A DNA stretch of 64,000 nt from Ignavibacteriaceae bacterium (GCA_013388545.1 JACAFB010000047.1:1-64000), one strand, 5' to 3'; shown: positions 8,973-18,894, counted from the stretch's first letter. Numbers and translations are program-made. Notes: generated by a model not told the origin, from the sequence alone.

Positions 8973-9482
8973 TTATGGTTTTGTTTTAAGACCCGAGTAA
9001 GCTTCAATGAGTTTAATTTTGGTTGAAAGCAAATCCTGTGAAATGACCTTGACCTCTCCGAGTACAGGCATAAAATTGGTATCCCCATTCCACCTTGGAA
9101 CAATGTGAAAATGGATATGCTCATCAATTCCGGCACCGCTTATTCTTCCAAGGTTTGCCCCAATATTAAAACCCTGGGCATTCAAAGTCTTGCTTAAAAT
9201 CTGAGATGCTAACTGAAGTTCCTTCATTACATCAAGATTTTCTTCATCGGTCAGCAAATCAAGTTTATCGATGTGGCGGAATGGTACAATAATCAGATGA
9301 CCATTGTTATAAGGATACAAATTAAGCACAGAATAAGTGCATCTTCCCTTGTTGACAACAAGATTTGAGTTGTCATTTATATCAGGATCTTTAAGATTGC
9401 AGAAGATACATTCACCGGGTTTTTGATTGGTGTTAAATGACTCTATATACTGCGACCGCCAGGGAGACCAAAGTTTTTGCAT
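8973..9482 (-). CDS. HIT-family nucleotide hydrolase/phosphorylase
   Basis: A 169-residue protein with the histidine triad HIHFHIVPRW at residues 122-131 and the N-terminal pair C25-x-x-C28, a zinc site typical of the Ap4A phosphorylase-like HIT subgroup. The middle histidine is the nucleotidyl-accepting nucleophile in this superfamily. The likely role is hydrolysis or phosphorolysis of dinucleoside polyphosphates or AMP derivatives in the cytoplasm. It lies 38 bases downstream of the EF-G paralogue on the same strand, with a hairpin between them. Confidence 0.9.
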   Translation of the reverse strand: MQKLWSPWRSQYIESFNTNQKPGECIFCNLKDPDINDNSNLVVNKGRCTYSVLNLYPYNNGHLIIVPFRHIDKLDLLTDEENLDVMKELQLASQILSKTLNAQGFNIGANLGRISGAGIDEHIHFHIVPRWNGDTNFMPVLGEVKVISQDLLSTKIKLIEAYSGLKTKP

Positions 9483-9483
9483 A

Positions 9484-9515
9484 TTAAAAATTAAGGCGGG
9501 GTTTTAATCCGCCTT
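9484..9515 (-). terminator. Terminator-like hairpin after the EF-G gene
   Basis: On the minus strand AAGGCGG pairs with CCGCCTT across a 9-base loop, followed by AATTTTTAAT. It lies between the EF-G paralogue and the HIT gene and may attenuate rather than fully stop transcription. Confidence 0.6.
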
Positions 9516-9520
9516 GCTGG

Positions 9521-11614
9521 TTAATTTCCTTCTTCTTTTGATTTATTGTATTCTTCGATCACTTTTTGTTCAACTTCTTTTGGGACTTCTTCATAATATG
9601 CAAATTTACTCTTGTAAGCGCCGCGTCCCTGAGTTAAACTTCTCAGATTAGAAGAATATTTATAAAGTTCAGCTAACGGAACATTTGCTTTGATGATCTG
9701 GAAATGATGATCTGAATCCATTCCAAGAATTTTTCCTCGCCTGCTAGAAATATCTCCCATTACATCACCCATGTATTCTTCAGGAACCTTAACTTCGATT
9801 TCATAAATTGGTTCGAGAAGACAGGGTTTTGCCTCAAGGAATCCTTTCTTAAAACACATCGATCCTGCGATTTTAAATGACATTTCATCAGAGTCAACGC
9901 TGTGATAGGTACCATCAAACAAAGTTACTTTTACATCCACAACCTTGCTTCCGGCTAAAACTCCTTTACTCATAATTTCCTGAATTCCTTTTTCTACAGC
10001 AGGAATGAATCTTCCCGGAACAACTCCACCTACGATAGCATCAACGAATTCGAATCCGGTTCCTCTTGGCAGAGGTTCCATTTTAAAGTGAACGTGTCCA
10101 TACTGACCTCTTCCACCGGACTGCTTTTTATGTTTGTATTCTACATCGTTGACAGAAGATTTTATTGTTTCCCGGTATGGAATTCTTGGCTCAACCAGGT
10201 CAACTTCAACGTTATATCTTTCTTTTAGTCTTTTTACTGCAAGTGCAAGTTGTAATTCTCCCTGACCAGAAATGATAGTCTGTGAAATTTCAGGATCATA
10301 TTTAACCGCAAATGAGGGATCCTCTTCATGAAGAGTGTGCAATCCGGCTGCAATTTTATCTTCATCCCCTTTTGCTTTTGGGATGATTGCTGCCTGGATA
10401 ACCGGTTCAGGAAAATTAATCTTATCAATCATTACTGTAAGGTTTTTTGAAGCAAGAGTGTTGTTTGTATGAGTATCGCGAAGTTTTACAACAGCGCCAA
10501 GATCACCGGCAGTCAATTTTGAAACTTCTTTCCGGTTATGGCCATTGAGAATTGACAACTGGCTTAGTCGTTCGGTTTTATTATTTGCAACATTGATTAA
10601 ATCAAGTCCTGTATGAATCGAACCCGAAAAAACTTTGAAAAGTGATAATTCACCGACGTGCTGTTCAGAGATAATTTTGAAAACAAACAAAACCGGCTCA
10701 GCATTTTTATCAGGTGCAATTTTAATTTTATTGTTGGCGTTGATAAGAAGGGCTTCTTCTCCTCCTCTATCAGCAGCCGATGGAAAATATTTTACGACAA
10801 AATCCAGAAAGTTATTTATTCCAACAGCCTTGGTAGCAGATACCGCAAACACAGGAGTTAAATTTCTCTTCATCATTGCCTGTTTGATTCCCAATTCAAG
10901 TTCTTTATCCGAGAGAGTTCCTTCTTCAAAATACTTATTCATTAATTCTTCTGTTGTTTCGGCAACTTTTTCAATCAATTGTAGTCTGTAACTTTCAGCT
11001 TCATCCTTTAGATCGGCTGGGATGTCAGACTCAGTTACTTTTCTTGTTCCGGCAGCATCATACGTATAAACTTTCATCTTTAATATATCAACTATGGCAT
11101 TGAAGTTTACTCCTTCGTGAACCGGATAAGTTATAACTACTGCTCCCGAAGATAATCTTTCACGTGCTTTAGCGGAAGTATCTTGAAATCTTGAATGTTC
11201 ATTATCGACTTTATTTATCAGAATAGCTGATGGCAGAGCAAATTCGTCAACAAATCTGCCGATAATTTCTGTTCCGACCTCAATTCCTTCTGCCGATTTG
11301 AGAACCATGACTGCAGTATCACAAACACGCATAGCAGCTTTTACATCTCCGATAAAATCAGTGTAACCGGGAGTGTCAAGAATATTTACTTTGTTATGAT
11401 TCCAATCGAGATGTAAAAGCGAAGTTGAAATTGATATTTGTTTTTCTATTTCATTTGGAGAGTAATCCGAAACTGTGTTTCCCTCTGAAACTGTTCCTAT
11501 ACGGTTTATTTCGCCAGCAGTGTATAGTAGAATTTCAGAGAGCGACGTTTTTCCGGAGCCACCGTGACCAACTAATGCAATATTTCTGATTGCATCCGCA
11601 CCATATTCTTTCAA
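9521..11614 (-). CDS. Elongation factor G paralogue (EF-G-like GTPase)
   Basis: 697 residues with the full EF-G layout: GTPase domain (G1 GHGGSGKT near residue 16, G3 DTPGYTDF, G4 NKVD), domain II, then III, IV (YGHVHFKMEPLPRG, VVPGRFIPAVEKG) and V (YMGDVMGDISSRRGKILGM). The G1 loop GHGGSGKT instead of the usual GHxDAGKT marks the second EF-G class (EF-G-II/FusA2-like), so a ribosomal role is likely but it may not be the main translocase. The start is TTG at 11614, fixed by a strong AAGGAGGA site six bases upstream. It follows DUF948 and YtxH genes on the same strand. Confidence 0.9.
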   Translation of the reverse strand: MKEYGADAIRNIALVGHGGSGKTSLSEILLYTAGEINRIGTVSEGNTVSDYSPNEIEKQISISTSLLHLDWNHNKVNILDTPGYTDFIGDVKAAMRVCDTAVMVLKSAEGIEVGTEIIGRFVDEFALPSAILINKVDNEHSRFQDTSAKARERLSSGAVVITYPVHEGVNFNAIVDILKMKVYTYDAAGTRKVTESDIPADLKDEAESYRLQLIEKVAETTEELMNKYFEEGTLSDKELELGIKQAMMKRNLTPVFAVSATKAVGINNFLDFVVKYFPSAADRGGEEALLINANNKIKIAPDKNAEPVLFVFKIISEQHVGELSLFKVFSGSIHTGLDLINVANNKTERLSQLSILNGHNRKEVSKLTAGDLGAVVKLRDTHTNNTLASKNLTVMIDKINFPEPVIQAAIIPKAKGDEDKIAAGLHTLHEEDPSFAVKYDPEISQTIISGQGELQLALAVKRLKERYNVEVDLVEPRIPYRETIKSSVNDVEYKHKKQSGGRGQYGHVHFKMEPLPRGTGFEFVDAIVGGVVPGRFIPAVEKGIQEIMSKGVLAGSKVVDVKVTLFDGTYHSVDSDEMSFKIAGSMCFKKGFLEAKPCLLEPIYEIEVKVPEEYMGDVMGDISSRRGKILGMDSDHHFQIIKANVPLAELYKYSSNLRSLTQGRGAYKSKFAYYEEVPKEVEQKVIEEYNKSKEEGN

Positions 11615-11620
11615 TTAAGT

Positions 11621-11629
11621 TCCTCCTTA
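11621..11629 (-). promoter_or_regulatory. Strong Shine-Dalgarno site before a TTG start
   Basis: The minus strand reads TTAAGGAGGA, ending six bases before TTG at 11614. No ATG or GTG in frame lies nearby, so this site decides the start of the EF-G paralogue. Confidence 0.75.
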
Positions 11630-11654
11630 AATTCAGGGTGAGATTGATAATAAT

Positions 11655-12041
11655 TTATTTCCTTTTATATGTATTCCAGAAAGCTTCAAATCCGCTAGAT
11701 ATAGCAGTTAGGTTTTTCAATAACGAATTAAGTGGTGTTTCGAAGCCGCTTCTGATTTTTTCTTCGAGCGATAAAATTTTATCCACTCGTCCACGGATAT
11801 CTTTAACAATTCCCTGAACCGAACTTATTTGTGAACGGGCTTCATCGGCCAGCCTGATAATTTTTTCAGATAATGTCGTAGAAGAAATCAAAAGCGGTTT
11901 CAAATCTGAAGACAATTGTCTTACATTCGACTCAATTTCTTTCACAGACCTGGTGATTTTACCAAGATATAGAATTAATGCTAAGCACAAAGCGGAAGCA
12001 GAAATCAGGAGAACAATTGTGAAAACAGTTATAAGATCCAT
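11655..12041 (-). CDS. DUF948-like membrane-anchored coiled-coil protein
   Basis: 128 residues: one N-terminal transmembrane helix (about residues 4-26), then an amphipathic helical region (KEIESNVRQLSSDLKPLL...) typical of DUF948 proteins, and a short C-terminal helix. Family function is unknown; members often sit next to YtxH proteins, as here (13 bases apart), and are linked to envelope stress. It is probably co-transcribed with the YtxH gene and perhaps with the EF-G gene 40 bases downstream. Confidence 0.75.
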   Translation of the reverse strand: MDLITVFTIVLLISASALCLALILYLGKITRSVKEIESNVRQLSSDLKPLLISSTTLSEKIIRLADEARSQISSVQGIVKDIRGRVDKILSLEEKIRSGFETPLNSLLKNLTAISSGFEAFWNTYKRK

Positions 12042-12054
12042 TTATAATAATCTC

Positions 12055-12471
12055 TTAAGATTCTTTTGCATCTTTATAAGCGTCCATTCCGGCTTTTACT
12101 GCATTCTTTATTCTCTCTGTTTCGGATTGAATATTTTCCTTGCCTGAAGAAATTATTTGACCGGCTTTATTCTTTGCATCAGAAAATAATTTTTCAGCAT
12201 CTTTCAATAATTCTTCAGATTTAATCTTTGCTTCTGAAATTATTTTTTCAGATTTCTTTTTGCCTTCGTTTATCAAGTCCTTTGCTTTGTCTTTAGCTTC
12301 AGCAAGATATTTTTCTGCATCATCAAGATATTCATCAGTCTTATTACGAATATCCTGACGAAGTTCACGCCCACTTTTAGGAGCATATAACAGTGCTATG
12401 ATTGCACCAATAGCTCCACCGGTTAGCATGCCAATCAAAAAACCTTTACCAAAATTACTTTCATGTGCCAT
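12055..12471 (-). CDS. YtxH-domain protein
   Basis: 138 residues starting MAHESNFGKGF; this ATG at 12471 has an AAGGAG site eight bases upstream. A glycine-rich membrane helix (FLIGMLTGGAIGAIIALLYA) is followed by PKSGRELR, the YtxH signature, then a long lysine/glutamate-rich helix with repeated 11-residue periodicity resembling LEA or apolipoprotein-type coiled coils. Family members are general-stress membrane proteins of unknown mechanism. It is first in a probable YtxH-DUF948 operon. Confidence 0.85.
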   Translation of the reverse strand: MAHESNFGKGFLIGMLTGGAIGAIIALLYAPKSGRELRQDIRNKTDEYLDDAEKYLAEAKDKAKDLINEGKKKSEKIISEAKIKSEELLKDAEKLFSDAKNKAGQIISSGKENIQSETERIKNAVKAGMDAYKDAKES

Positions 12472-12521
12472 CTTCAATTCTCCTTTATTTTCTTATTATG
12501 AAAAATGCAAATTAAAATTCT

Positions 12522-13775
12522 TTAGTTCATATTTTTTATTATTTCATTGGCGAACTCAGAGGATTTAACTTCAGTTGCTCCTTTCATAAGTCTGGCAAAA
12601 TCATAAGTTACAACTTTTGACTTTATAGTTTTCTTAATAGCTTTTTCAATCAAACGAGCTGCTTTGTTCCATCCCAGATATTCAAACATCATTACACCGG
12701 AAAGTATTACTGAACCCGGGTTGACTTTATCCAGTCCTGCATATTTTGGTGCAGTTCCGTGAGTAGCTTCAAATATTGCTGTATCATCACTCATATTGGC
12801 ACCGGGTGCAATCCCAAGCCCGCCAACCTGAGCTGCGGCTGCATCGGATAAATAGTCGCCATTCAAATTAGGTGTGGCAAGAACACTGTATTCACTCGGT
12901 CTGAGAAGAAGCTGCTGGAACATGCTGTCAGCAATTCTATCTTTAATGACTATCATTCCATCAGGAATTTTACCATTATATTTAGAGTATAATTCATCTT
13001 CTGTAATAACCTGATTCCTGAATTCATCCAGGGCAATCTGATAGCCCCATTCCTTGAATGCACCTGAAGTAAATTTCATAATGTTACCTTTATGAACCAA
13101 TGTAACACTTTCACGCTTATTCTTCAGGGCAAATAAAATTGCTTTTTTAACCAACCTTTTTGAAGCAAATTCACTCATAGGTTTTATTCCGATGCCGGAA
13201 GGCTTCCTGATTTGCTTACCAGATTTCTTCATTATGTAGTTTATTACATCGTTAGCTTCTTTTGTTCCGGATTTGAATTCAATACCTGCATAAACATCTT
13301 CAGTGTTTTCGCGAAAGATTACGATATCAAGATCCTGAGGTCTCTTCATCGGACTTGGAACACCCTGATAGTATTTTACAGGACGAACACAGGCATATAA
13401 ATCAAGCAACTGTCGTAAAGCAACATTTAAACTTCTAATCCCGCCTCCAACCGGGGTAGTTAATGGCCCTTTTATTGCAACTTTAAATTCTTTTATAGCT
13501 TCAACGGTTTCATCAGGCAGCCATTTATTTTTACCGTAGACTTTTAATGATTTTTCGCCTGCATAAATTTCCATCCACGCAATTTTCTTTTTACCACCGA
13601 ATGCTTTTTCAACCGCAGCATCAAAAACAGCTTTGGAAGCACGCCAAATATCCGGACCGGTACCATCGCCTTCAATGAAAGCTATAATTGGATTGTGAGG
13701 AACAATTAATTTACCCTCTTCTAATTTTATTCTCTCACCCTCAGACGGCACCTGAATATTTTTATACTTTTTCAA
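12522..13775 (-). CDS. icd: Isocitrate dehydrogenase, NADP-dependent
   Basis: About 417 residues, the E. coli Icd type. It converts isocitrate to 2-oxoglutarate and CO2 in the TCA cycle. Visible motifs are [11 protein letters not shown], the substrate loop [12 protein letters not shown] (its serine matches the regulatory phosphoserine of E. coli Icd), [12 protein letters not shown], and [17 protein letters not shown], whose lysine-tyrosine pair fits NADP preference. An ATG at 13790 lies inside the upstream gene without a ribosome site. TTG at 13775, six bases after AAGGAG and just past the upstream stop, is the better start; the ATG start would add five residues. It is last gene of a tightly packed minus-strand run. 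Confidence 0.93.
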   Translation of the reverse strand: MKKYKNIQVPSEGERIKLEEGKLIVPHNPIIAFIEGDGTGPDIWRASKAVFDAAVEKAFGGKKKIAWMEIYAGEKSLKVYGKNKWLPDETVEAIKEFKVAIKGPLTTPVGGGIRSLNVALRQLLDLYACVRPVKYYQGVPSPMKRPQDLDIVIFRENTEDVYAGIEFKSGTKEANDVINYIMKKSGKQIRKPSGIGIKPMSEFASKRLVKKAILFALKNKRESVTLVHKGNIMKFTSGAFKEWGYQIALDEFRNQVITEDELYSKYNGKIPDGMIVIKDRIADSMFQQLLLRPSEYSVLATPNLNGDYLSDAAAAQVGGLGIAPGANMSDDTAIFEATHGTAPKYAGLDKVNPGSVILSGVMMFEYLGWNKAARLIEKAIKKTIKSKVVTYDFARLMKGATEVKSSEFANEIIKNMN

Positions 13776-13776
13776 C

Positions 13777-14739
13777 TTAATCTCCTTCATCTAATTCAAC
13801 AATTATTTTTCCGTATCTTTTTTGATAAAGTGCAACACTTAAAATTCCAACAAAAACAGCAAACCAAAGTGTGACAACTCTGATTATAAAAGTTGAAGCA
13901 AAGGCAACATCTTTTGAATAACCTTTGTTGATAACCAAATAAGTTAAAGATCCCTCGGTAATACCCAAACCTCCTGGCATCATTGAAATAGCTCCCACGA
14001 TAGTGGAAAAAGCATAAATGAACGAAGCCCATAGAATGTTTAACTCTATATGAAAATTAATTATAATTAAATAATATCCCAAACATTCAAATCCCCAGGA
14101 AATAAGGCTCAACATAGTCATTAGAAATAGCGGCGCAGGTTTAAGCATGGTGTAAGAACTTTCGTAAGCATTATGAAGCTTGGAGATGTGTTTTTTCAGA
14201 AAGCTGCTTCTTTCCACAAATGAAAGGATTGACAAAGCAAGCTTACGGTTTAATATCACAATTACGATGAATGCAAAAAAGGCTGATACCGCAACAACGA
14301 CAAAACCGCCATAGTTAAAAATGTATGCACCTGAAACTGCAATGATTAACAATGAAAGGAAGTCAGTTATTCTCTCAACAAAAATGATAGGTGCAGTTTT
14401 ACTTATTGGAACACCCGATACTTCTTTGACAAGATAAGATTTGAGTAACTCGCCAAATTTGCCCGGAGTTATACTCATTATGAGTCCTGACATAAAAATT
14501 GCAAATGAATCCGTTTTTTTTATTTTTACTTCCAGAAGGTTGAGATAATAATCCCACTTTAAAAAACGCGTTAGATAGTTCATCATAGAAAGCATTAGCA
14601 CCACTGGTAAAAGTATCCAGCTAAATCTGGAGAAGGCAATTATAACATTTCGATAATCAGCATAAATCGTGAATACAAGATAGATAACTCCGGCAAGTAT
14701 TAGAGAGATGAGAATTTTTTTTCTAATTTTTTGGATCAA
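13777..14739 (-). CDS. Flippase-like integral membrane protein (LPG synthase TM / UPF0104 family)
   Basis: 320 residues with about eight hydrophobic helices. The motif [17 protein letters not shown] near residue 95 and [14 protein letters not shown] near residue 255 are the two PGxxGxxE/K signatures of the lysylphosphatidylglycerol-synthase TM region family. Members act as lipid transferase-associated flippases or membrane modulators; no soluble transferase domain is fused here. The start is TTG at 14739, overlapping the maf stop as TTGA. A role in envelope lipids is inferred, but the substrate is unknown. Confidence 0.8.
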   Translation of the reverse strand: MIQKIRKKILISLILAGVIYLVFTIYADYRNVIIAFSRFSWILLPVVLMLSMMNYLTRFLKWDYYLNLLEVKIKKTDSFAIFMSGLIMSITPGKFGELLKSYLVKEVSGVPISKTAPIIFVERITDFLSLLIIAVSGAYIFNYGGFVVVAVSAFFAFIVIVILNRKLALSILSFVERSSFLKKHISKLHNAYESSYTMLKPAPLFLMTMLSLISWGFECLGYYLIIINFHIELNILWASFIYAFSTIVGAISMMPGGLGITEGSLTYLVINKGYSKDVAFASTFIIRVVTLWFAVFVGILSVALYQKRYGKIIVELDEGD

Positions 14740-15317
14740 ATACTCACCTCTTGTATTGCTCTATAAACCTTAGTCAAAGGTAATCCGACAACGTTATAGT
14801 AACAGCCACAAATTTTCTGGATAAACACAGCACCAAAATCATCCTGAATTCCGTAAGCTCCTGCTTTATCCATTGGGCTGCCGGTATTTATATAATCCTG
14901 AATTTCGGCATTACTCATTTTTCGAAAATAGACAGATGTTTTTTCGTAACTATTCACCAGCTTATTGGTAAATGTATTATAGACGGCAAAACCTGTATAA
15001 ACAAAGTGCCTTTTTCCACTGAGTTTTTTCAAAGTTTTAAATGCGTCTTTTTTGGTTGATGGCTTGCCTAATACCTCATTGTTTAGAACTACAATAGTAT
15101 CTGCCGTTATAATCACTCCCTCAACCGAATGAGAAATTGCTTTGACCAGTTTCATCATAGCCAATCGTTTCACCATTTGTATGGGTCTTTCACCTTTAAG
15201 TCTGCTTTCATCAACCTCAACTTTTTCAACCCGAAATTTAAGGTTTAATTGTTGAAGCAGCTTTTCCCTTCTGGGAGATGAGGACGCTAAAATAATTGGA
15301 ATCGATTTTCTTTTCAT
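14736..15317 (-). CDS. maf: Maf-family nucleotide pyrophosphatase
   Basis: 193 residues. The N-terminal ILASSSPRREKLLQQL is the Maf signature. It is followed by VDES, then the catalytic base region ADTIVVLNNEVLGKP and SGKRHFVYTGFAV. Maf proteins hydrolyse non-canonical or surplus nucleotides (dTTP/UTP or m7GTP types) to the monophosphate plus pyrophosphate; residues around the active site fit the dTTP/UTP type (YhdE-like). It overlaps the SpoIID gene upstream by ATGA and the flippase gene downstream by TTGA, so it is clearly part of one operon. Confidence 0.9.
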   Translation of the reverse strand: MKRKSIPIILASSSPRREKLLQQLNLKFRVEKVEVDESRLKGERPIQMVKRLAMMKLVKAISHSVEGVIITADTIVVLNNEVLGKPSTKKDAFKTLKKLSGKRHFVYTGFAVYNTFTNKLVNSYEKTSVYFRKMSNAEIQDYINTGSPMDKAGAYGIQDDFGAVFIQKICGCYYNVVGLPLTKVYRAIQEVSI

Positions 15318-16600
15318 TCAAATTTTATTACTTCTGTTCCCGGAAAATAATGCTTTAAAATATCATCATATTTCAATCCACCTTTTGAAAGAGCAATTGA
15401 ACCCCATTGACATAACCCCACGCCGTGGCCTGCTCCTTTTCCATTGAGAAGGACATTTCTGCTTTCGTCAATTTTAATTTCAAAATTATTACTAAAAAGT
15501 ATTCCTGAATTGTCAGCTTTTCTGATTACGCTTCTTAAAGACTTTCCCGGAATAACTATCTCAATATTATTTGAAGAATTATCCGAAAGAATTACCAGAA
15601 GATTTTTAATTCTTCCGGATTGAAACCTTTCACTTATTCTGAATTCAACAATTGAATAATTGGTATCGGCAATAAGATTATTTTTAACGAGCCTTCTTAA
15701 AAATTCTTTTTCAGGAATAACTTCACTCCATTGATAGCGTGGCGAAATTCTGCAATTTGGGGGGTTGCCATCCTCAATCCCTGAAAGATAATCCAGATCA
15801 TTTTGTGTATTAAACACATTAATGGAATTTTCTGTTCTTCCGCCGCAAGTTGAATGATAAAATACAATTGCCGGCAAGCCATTAAATGTTATAATCTCAT
15901 TTTCGGTTTCATCAACAATTTTATTAGTAATTTTACTCTCGGCTTTAACTCCTCCATAAACCTGATCGCGTACATCTATAAAAACATCAAAGTAATCTTT
16001 TTGTTCTCGCATCTTCATCAATGCATACGTTCGCACACAAACTGAAAAAGCTTTCAGAGCCTCATAAGTGTCTTTACCATTGCCAACAGGCATTTCCTTT
16101 GTCATAACACCTTTAATGTAATCCTGAAGCGATAGACGATTAATAATTTTTAATGAATTTTTTTCATATAGAATAATTAGTGAACCTCTGTATTCTCCGC
16201 CATTAATTTTAATCGTTGATAAATCCTGAGCGGGTCTGAGTTCAAAATATTCGCCATTAAATTCCACCCCTTTTACTGATAAATAAAAATCGTTGTCAGT
16301 CATTATAAAATTCAACTGGTTTCCGGACTTGATATGAGCGGCAAGCTTTTCATCTACAAACAGGTCTACCGGCGAGTCAACAGATATTTTATAAGGCTGA
16401 TGAATTTCACTTAAAAGTACTTTTATATTTTCATTCAGCAATTCAGAAGCAGACAAATCTGAATTGCTGCTAAATCGTTTTGATGAAGAACAACCAATAC
16501 TAAAAAATAAAATGGGTATAAGAAAAACAATAAAGAGGTATCTGGTGATAAACGATTTATAACTTCGAAGGGATATTAAATGGGTCAAATCAAAGAGCAC
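15314..16600 (-). CDS. SpoIID/LytB-domain lipoprotein
   Basis: 428 residues. A membrane signal ends in the lipobox IGC near residue 38, suggesting a lipoprotein. The SpoIID domain follows: LQDYIKGVMTKEMP, YALMKMREQ, VFYHSTCGGRTENS, and the ending GKGAGHGVGLCQWG near residue 395. In spore formers SpoIID is a lytic transglycosylase that cuts denuded glycan strands; in non-sporulating Bacteroidota-type bacteria the domain is presumed to act on peptidoglycan. The GTG start at 16600 shares one base with the upstream stop (TAGTG). Operon with maf. Confidence 0.88.
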   Translation of the reverse strand: MLFDLTHLISLRSYKSFITRYLFIVFLIPILFFSIGCSSSKRFSSNSDLSASELLNENIKVLLSEIHQPYKISVDSPVDLFVDEKLAAHIKSGNQLNFIMTDNDFYLSVKGVEFNGEYFELRPAQDLSTIKINGGEYRGSLIILYEKNSLKIINRLSLQDYIKGVMTKEMPVGNGKDTYEALKAFSVCVRTYALMKMREQKDYFDVFIDVRDQVYGGVKAESKITNKIVDETENEIITFNGLPAIVFYHSTCGGRTENSINVFNTQNDLDYLSGIEDGNPPNCRISPRYQWSEVIPEKEFLRRLVKNNLIADTNYSIVEFRISERFQSGRIKNLLVILSDNSSNNIEIVIPGKSLRSVIRKADNSGILFSNNFEIKIDESRNVLLNGKGAGHGVGLCQWGSIALSKGGLKYDDILKHYFPGTEVIKFE

Positions 16601-16998
16601 TACCTGAACATTGCTTTGATGCTGCCCCAGGTTCTTTTTACACCTGAAAGGTTATGAGAAACTGAAACTTCGTTTGAATAAGAAACCTGATTATTATTAT
16701 CAACAATCTTTAAACGATATACAAAAATCAAATCACTTGGTCTGTAAGCTGCTTCATCAAGATAGGAATAAAATGAGTTACTTCCCTTTGGTTGAATAGT
16801 ACTGATCTCAATAAAAGGATTTTGAGGAGTTTTTCGTTCAATAACAAATTTTTGCAAATTGATTTCCTCACCGGTTTTCCATTCAAGCCTGACATTTTCA
16901 TTTTCACTTCTGGCGTGAAAATAATCGAGATAAGCTCCGGCAAAAAATGCAAAAACAGTAATTATTGAAAGCAGAATTTTTACAACTCTCATTTTCAT
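16600..16998 (-). CDS. Small exported fibronectin III-like protein
   Basis: 132 residues from the ATG at 16998 (an ATG two codons later is possible). An N-terminal signal or membrane helix (VVKILLSIITVFAFFAG) is followed by one beta-sandwich unit: VRLEWKTGEEINLQKFVIERK...FVYRLKIVDNNNQVSYSNEVSV. This is the same pattern as the module placed before T9SS sorting tails in this genome, but here it stands alone without a sorting tail. First gene of the SpoIID-Maf-flippase-Icd run. Function unknown. Confidence 0.75.
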   Translation of the reverse strand: MKMRVVKILLSIITVFAFFAGAYLDYFHARSENENVRLEWKTGEEINLQKFVIERKTPQNPFIEISTIQPKGSNSFYSYLDEAAYRPSDLIFVYRLKIVDNNNQVSYSNEVSVSHNLSGVKRTWGSIKAMFR

Positions 16999-17084
16999 AG
17001 CCAAAATATATCTGAATGATTAAAGAATGTCAAGAAAAATTCTTGTAAATATTTTTTAATAAGAATTAAATAACTATTCGATTT

Positions 17085-18455
17085 TCAATCATAATACTGT
17101 TTTTTAAGTGAAATTCCCTTCCAGTTTCTAGAACTAAACTTTAAATAAATAATCACCGAATAAAGTATGATATAAATTGGCAATGCAAACCAGGCCCATA
17201 CTAATCCTCCTCCCAGAATCACTCCAAATAGGTAAGAAAGAGGAACAAAAACCACTAAATTTGTAATTACCTCTGATATCATGACAAAAGTCATTTCCCC
17301 AGCTGCCTGAAGACCATTAGCGAGTACAACACCAACGGCGTAAAATATTTGTGCAAATCCTGCAATTCTTAAAATTGGTTTTGCTGATTCAATTATCTGA
17401 AGGTCGGTGGTAATTAGAAGTAAAACTACTTGTGGAACTAAGAGAAAAACAATACCCAGTATAAAAGTAAAATAAGTAGCAATCTTTGCAGTTTCATATC
17501 CATAAATGACCGCTAAATCTTTTTTACCTGCCCCCAAATTATTACCAACAAGAGTTTGTGCGGCAATTCCAAAGCCGAAACATGGAAGAAAAGACATAAA
17601 TAAAATACTTATTACTGCCTGACTTGCAGCTTGCTGAACTGTTCCAATTATTCCTATTATAGCAATAAAACTTAAAAAGCCAATAAGAATGAATACATTT
17701 TGAAAAGAGACGGGGAGCGAAATTCTGAAAATGCTTTTAATAATTTCAATATCAATTACTTTAATATGCCTGAAGTTATTAAATCTCTTCCTGTAAAAGG
17801 GAAGTAAAATTATCACGAAATAAAATAATACATCCATTAAAGTTGCAAGTGTAGAACCAAGGCCTGCACCTGCTAACCCCATTGCAGGCATTCCGAGTTT
17901 ACCATATATAAAAATATAGTTGAAAACGATATTCAGAAAATTTGTGAGAATACCTGAAAACATGAAAATTTTTGTTTTACTAATCCCAAAGAAAAATCCC
18001 CTGAATGAGACCGAAATAAGAAAAAATGGAATACCTAAAAATCTGAAAAAAATATATTCTGACGCATAATAACCAACTGTTAGATCAGCAGCTAAAAAAT
18101 GTGCGATAGGTGATGCGGCCAGAACCCCAATCAGTGCAACTACAATCCCAATAACAAATGTTATCAATATTGAATTATTTAAAGTTATACCGCAGGCAGT
18201 ATAGTCTCCTTCTCCAAACTTTCTTGCAACTATTACGTGAGTACCGGTTGCGAGACTTGAGAAGAAACTTATCAATGCCCATGTTGCCAAAACTCCGATT
18301 CCCATTGCTGCAAGAGCATATGTTGCATTATCAATTCTTCCGACCATTGCAGTATCGGCTAATGAAACAATCATCTGAGAAGATAGCCCTGCAATCGCAG
18401 GTAACGATACACTCAATATTTTCTTATAGAAGGTATTTAATGGCAATATTTTCAT
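17085..18455 (-). CDS. MATE-family multidrug/organic cation efflux transporter
   Basis: 456 residues with twelve hydrophobic helices in two homologous halves, as in MATE exporters. The N-terminal LSLPAIAGLSSQMIVSLADTA-type segment and the matching second-half segment ISLPVSFQNVFILIGFLSF are the paired helix 1/helix 7 signatures. It should export drugs or metabolites across the inner membrane using a Na+ or H+ gradient. Monocistronic; the C-terminus is short and polar. Substrate unknown. Confidence 0.92.
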   Translation of the reverse strand: MKILPLNTFYKKILSVSLPAIAGLSSQMIVSLADTAMVGRIDNATYALAAMGIGVLATWALISFFSSLATGTHVIVARKFGEGDYTACGITLNNSILITFVIGIVVALIGVLAASPIAHFLAADLTVGYYASEYIFFRFLGIPFFLISVSFRGFFFGISKTKIFMFSGILTNFLNIVFNYIFIYGKLGMPAMGLAGAGLGSTLATLMDVLFYFVIILLPFYRKRFNNFRHIKVIDIEIIKSIFRISLPVSFQNVFILIGFLSFIAIIGIIGTVQQAASQAVISILFMSFLPCFGFGIAAQTLVGNNLGAGKKDLAVIYGYETAKIATYFTFILGIVFLLVPQVVLLLITTDLQIIESAKPILRIAGFAQIFYAVGVVLANGLQAAGEMTFVMISEVITNLVVFVPLSYLFGVILGGGLVWAWFALPIYIILYSVIIYLKFSSRNWKGISLKKQYYD

Positions 18456-18532
18456 TTAGTAAAAATAGGAAATGTTTTCTCTGAAAGAAATTAATTAAGC
18501 GGGAATTATTTATACTGGGGAAACAACATTAG

Positions 18533-18605
18533 TGGAGCTAACCGGGATCGAACCGGTGGCCTTCTCGTTGCGAACAAGACGCTCTACCAACTGAGCTATA
18601 GCCCC
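18533..18605 (-). tRNA. tRNA-Ala(CGC)
   Basis: A 73-base cloverleaf on the minus strand: GGGGCTA pairs with TAGCTCC (one G-U), D-arm GCTCAGTTGGTAGAGC, anticodon stem TCTTG/CGAGA with loop TTCGCAA, T-arm CCGGTTCGATCCCGG, discriminator A, no encoded CCA. Anticodon CGC reads GCG (Ala). Confidence 0.93.
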
Positions 18606-18761
18606 GCTAAAAATTTATATAGAATTTATTCCAAGCAAATTTTAATGATCTTTTAGATTTAAATCCTAAAAATTTTGATCAAAGTCTTATTATGCCAACA
18701 AAAATAATTATTAACCTAAACAACTTTAATAATTTTTAACTATTTACTAAAAGAATATTTT

Positions 18762-18789
18762 TTGACAAAAATAATTAAGTATTTATAGA
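18762..18789 (+). promoter_or_regulatory. Candidate sigma-70-type promoter
   Basis: TTGACA at 18762-18767, a 16-base spacer and TATAGA at 18784-18789, about 105 bases before the ATG of the T9SS cargo gene. The -35 match is perfect and the -10 matches four of six bases. Confidence 0.4.
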
Positions 18790-18894
18790 ATTTTAAGATA
18801 CTTTTAACTAACTTTAGTTTGATTCCATACAATTTATTACGTATAAAACTATTGTCCTTACCAAAATTAAATATCAACAATTAGTGAGGCCCCT

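Noticed and set aside
10635-10991. 118-codon plus-strand frame inside the EF-G gene
   Set aside because: Lies entirely within conserved EF-G sequence on the other strand; a shadow frame.
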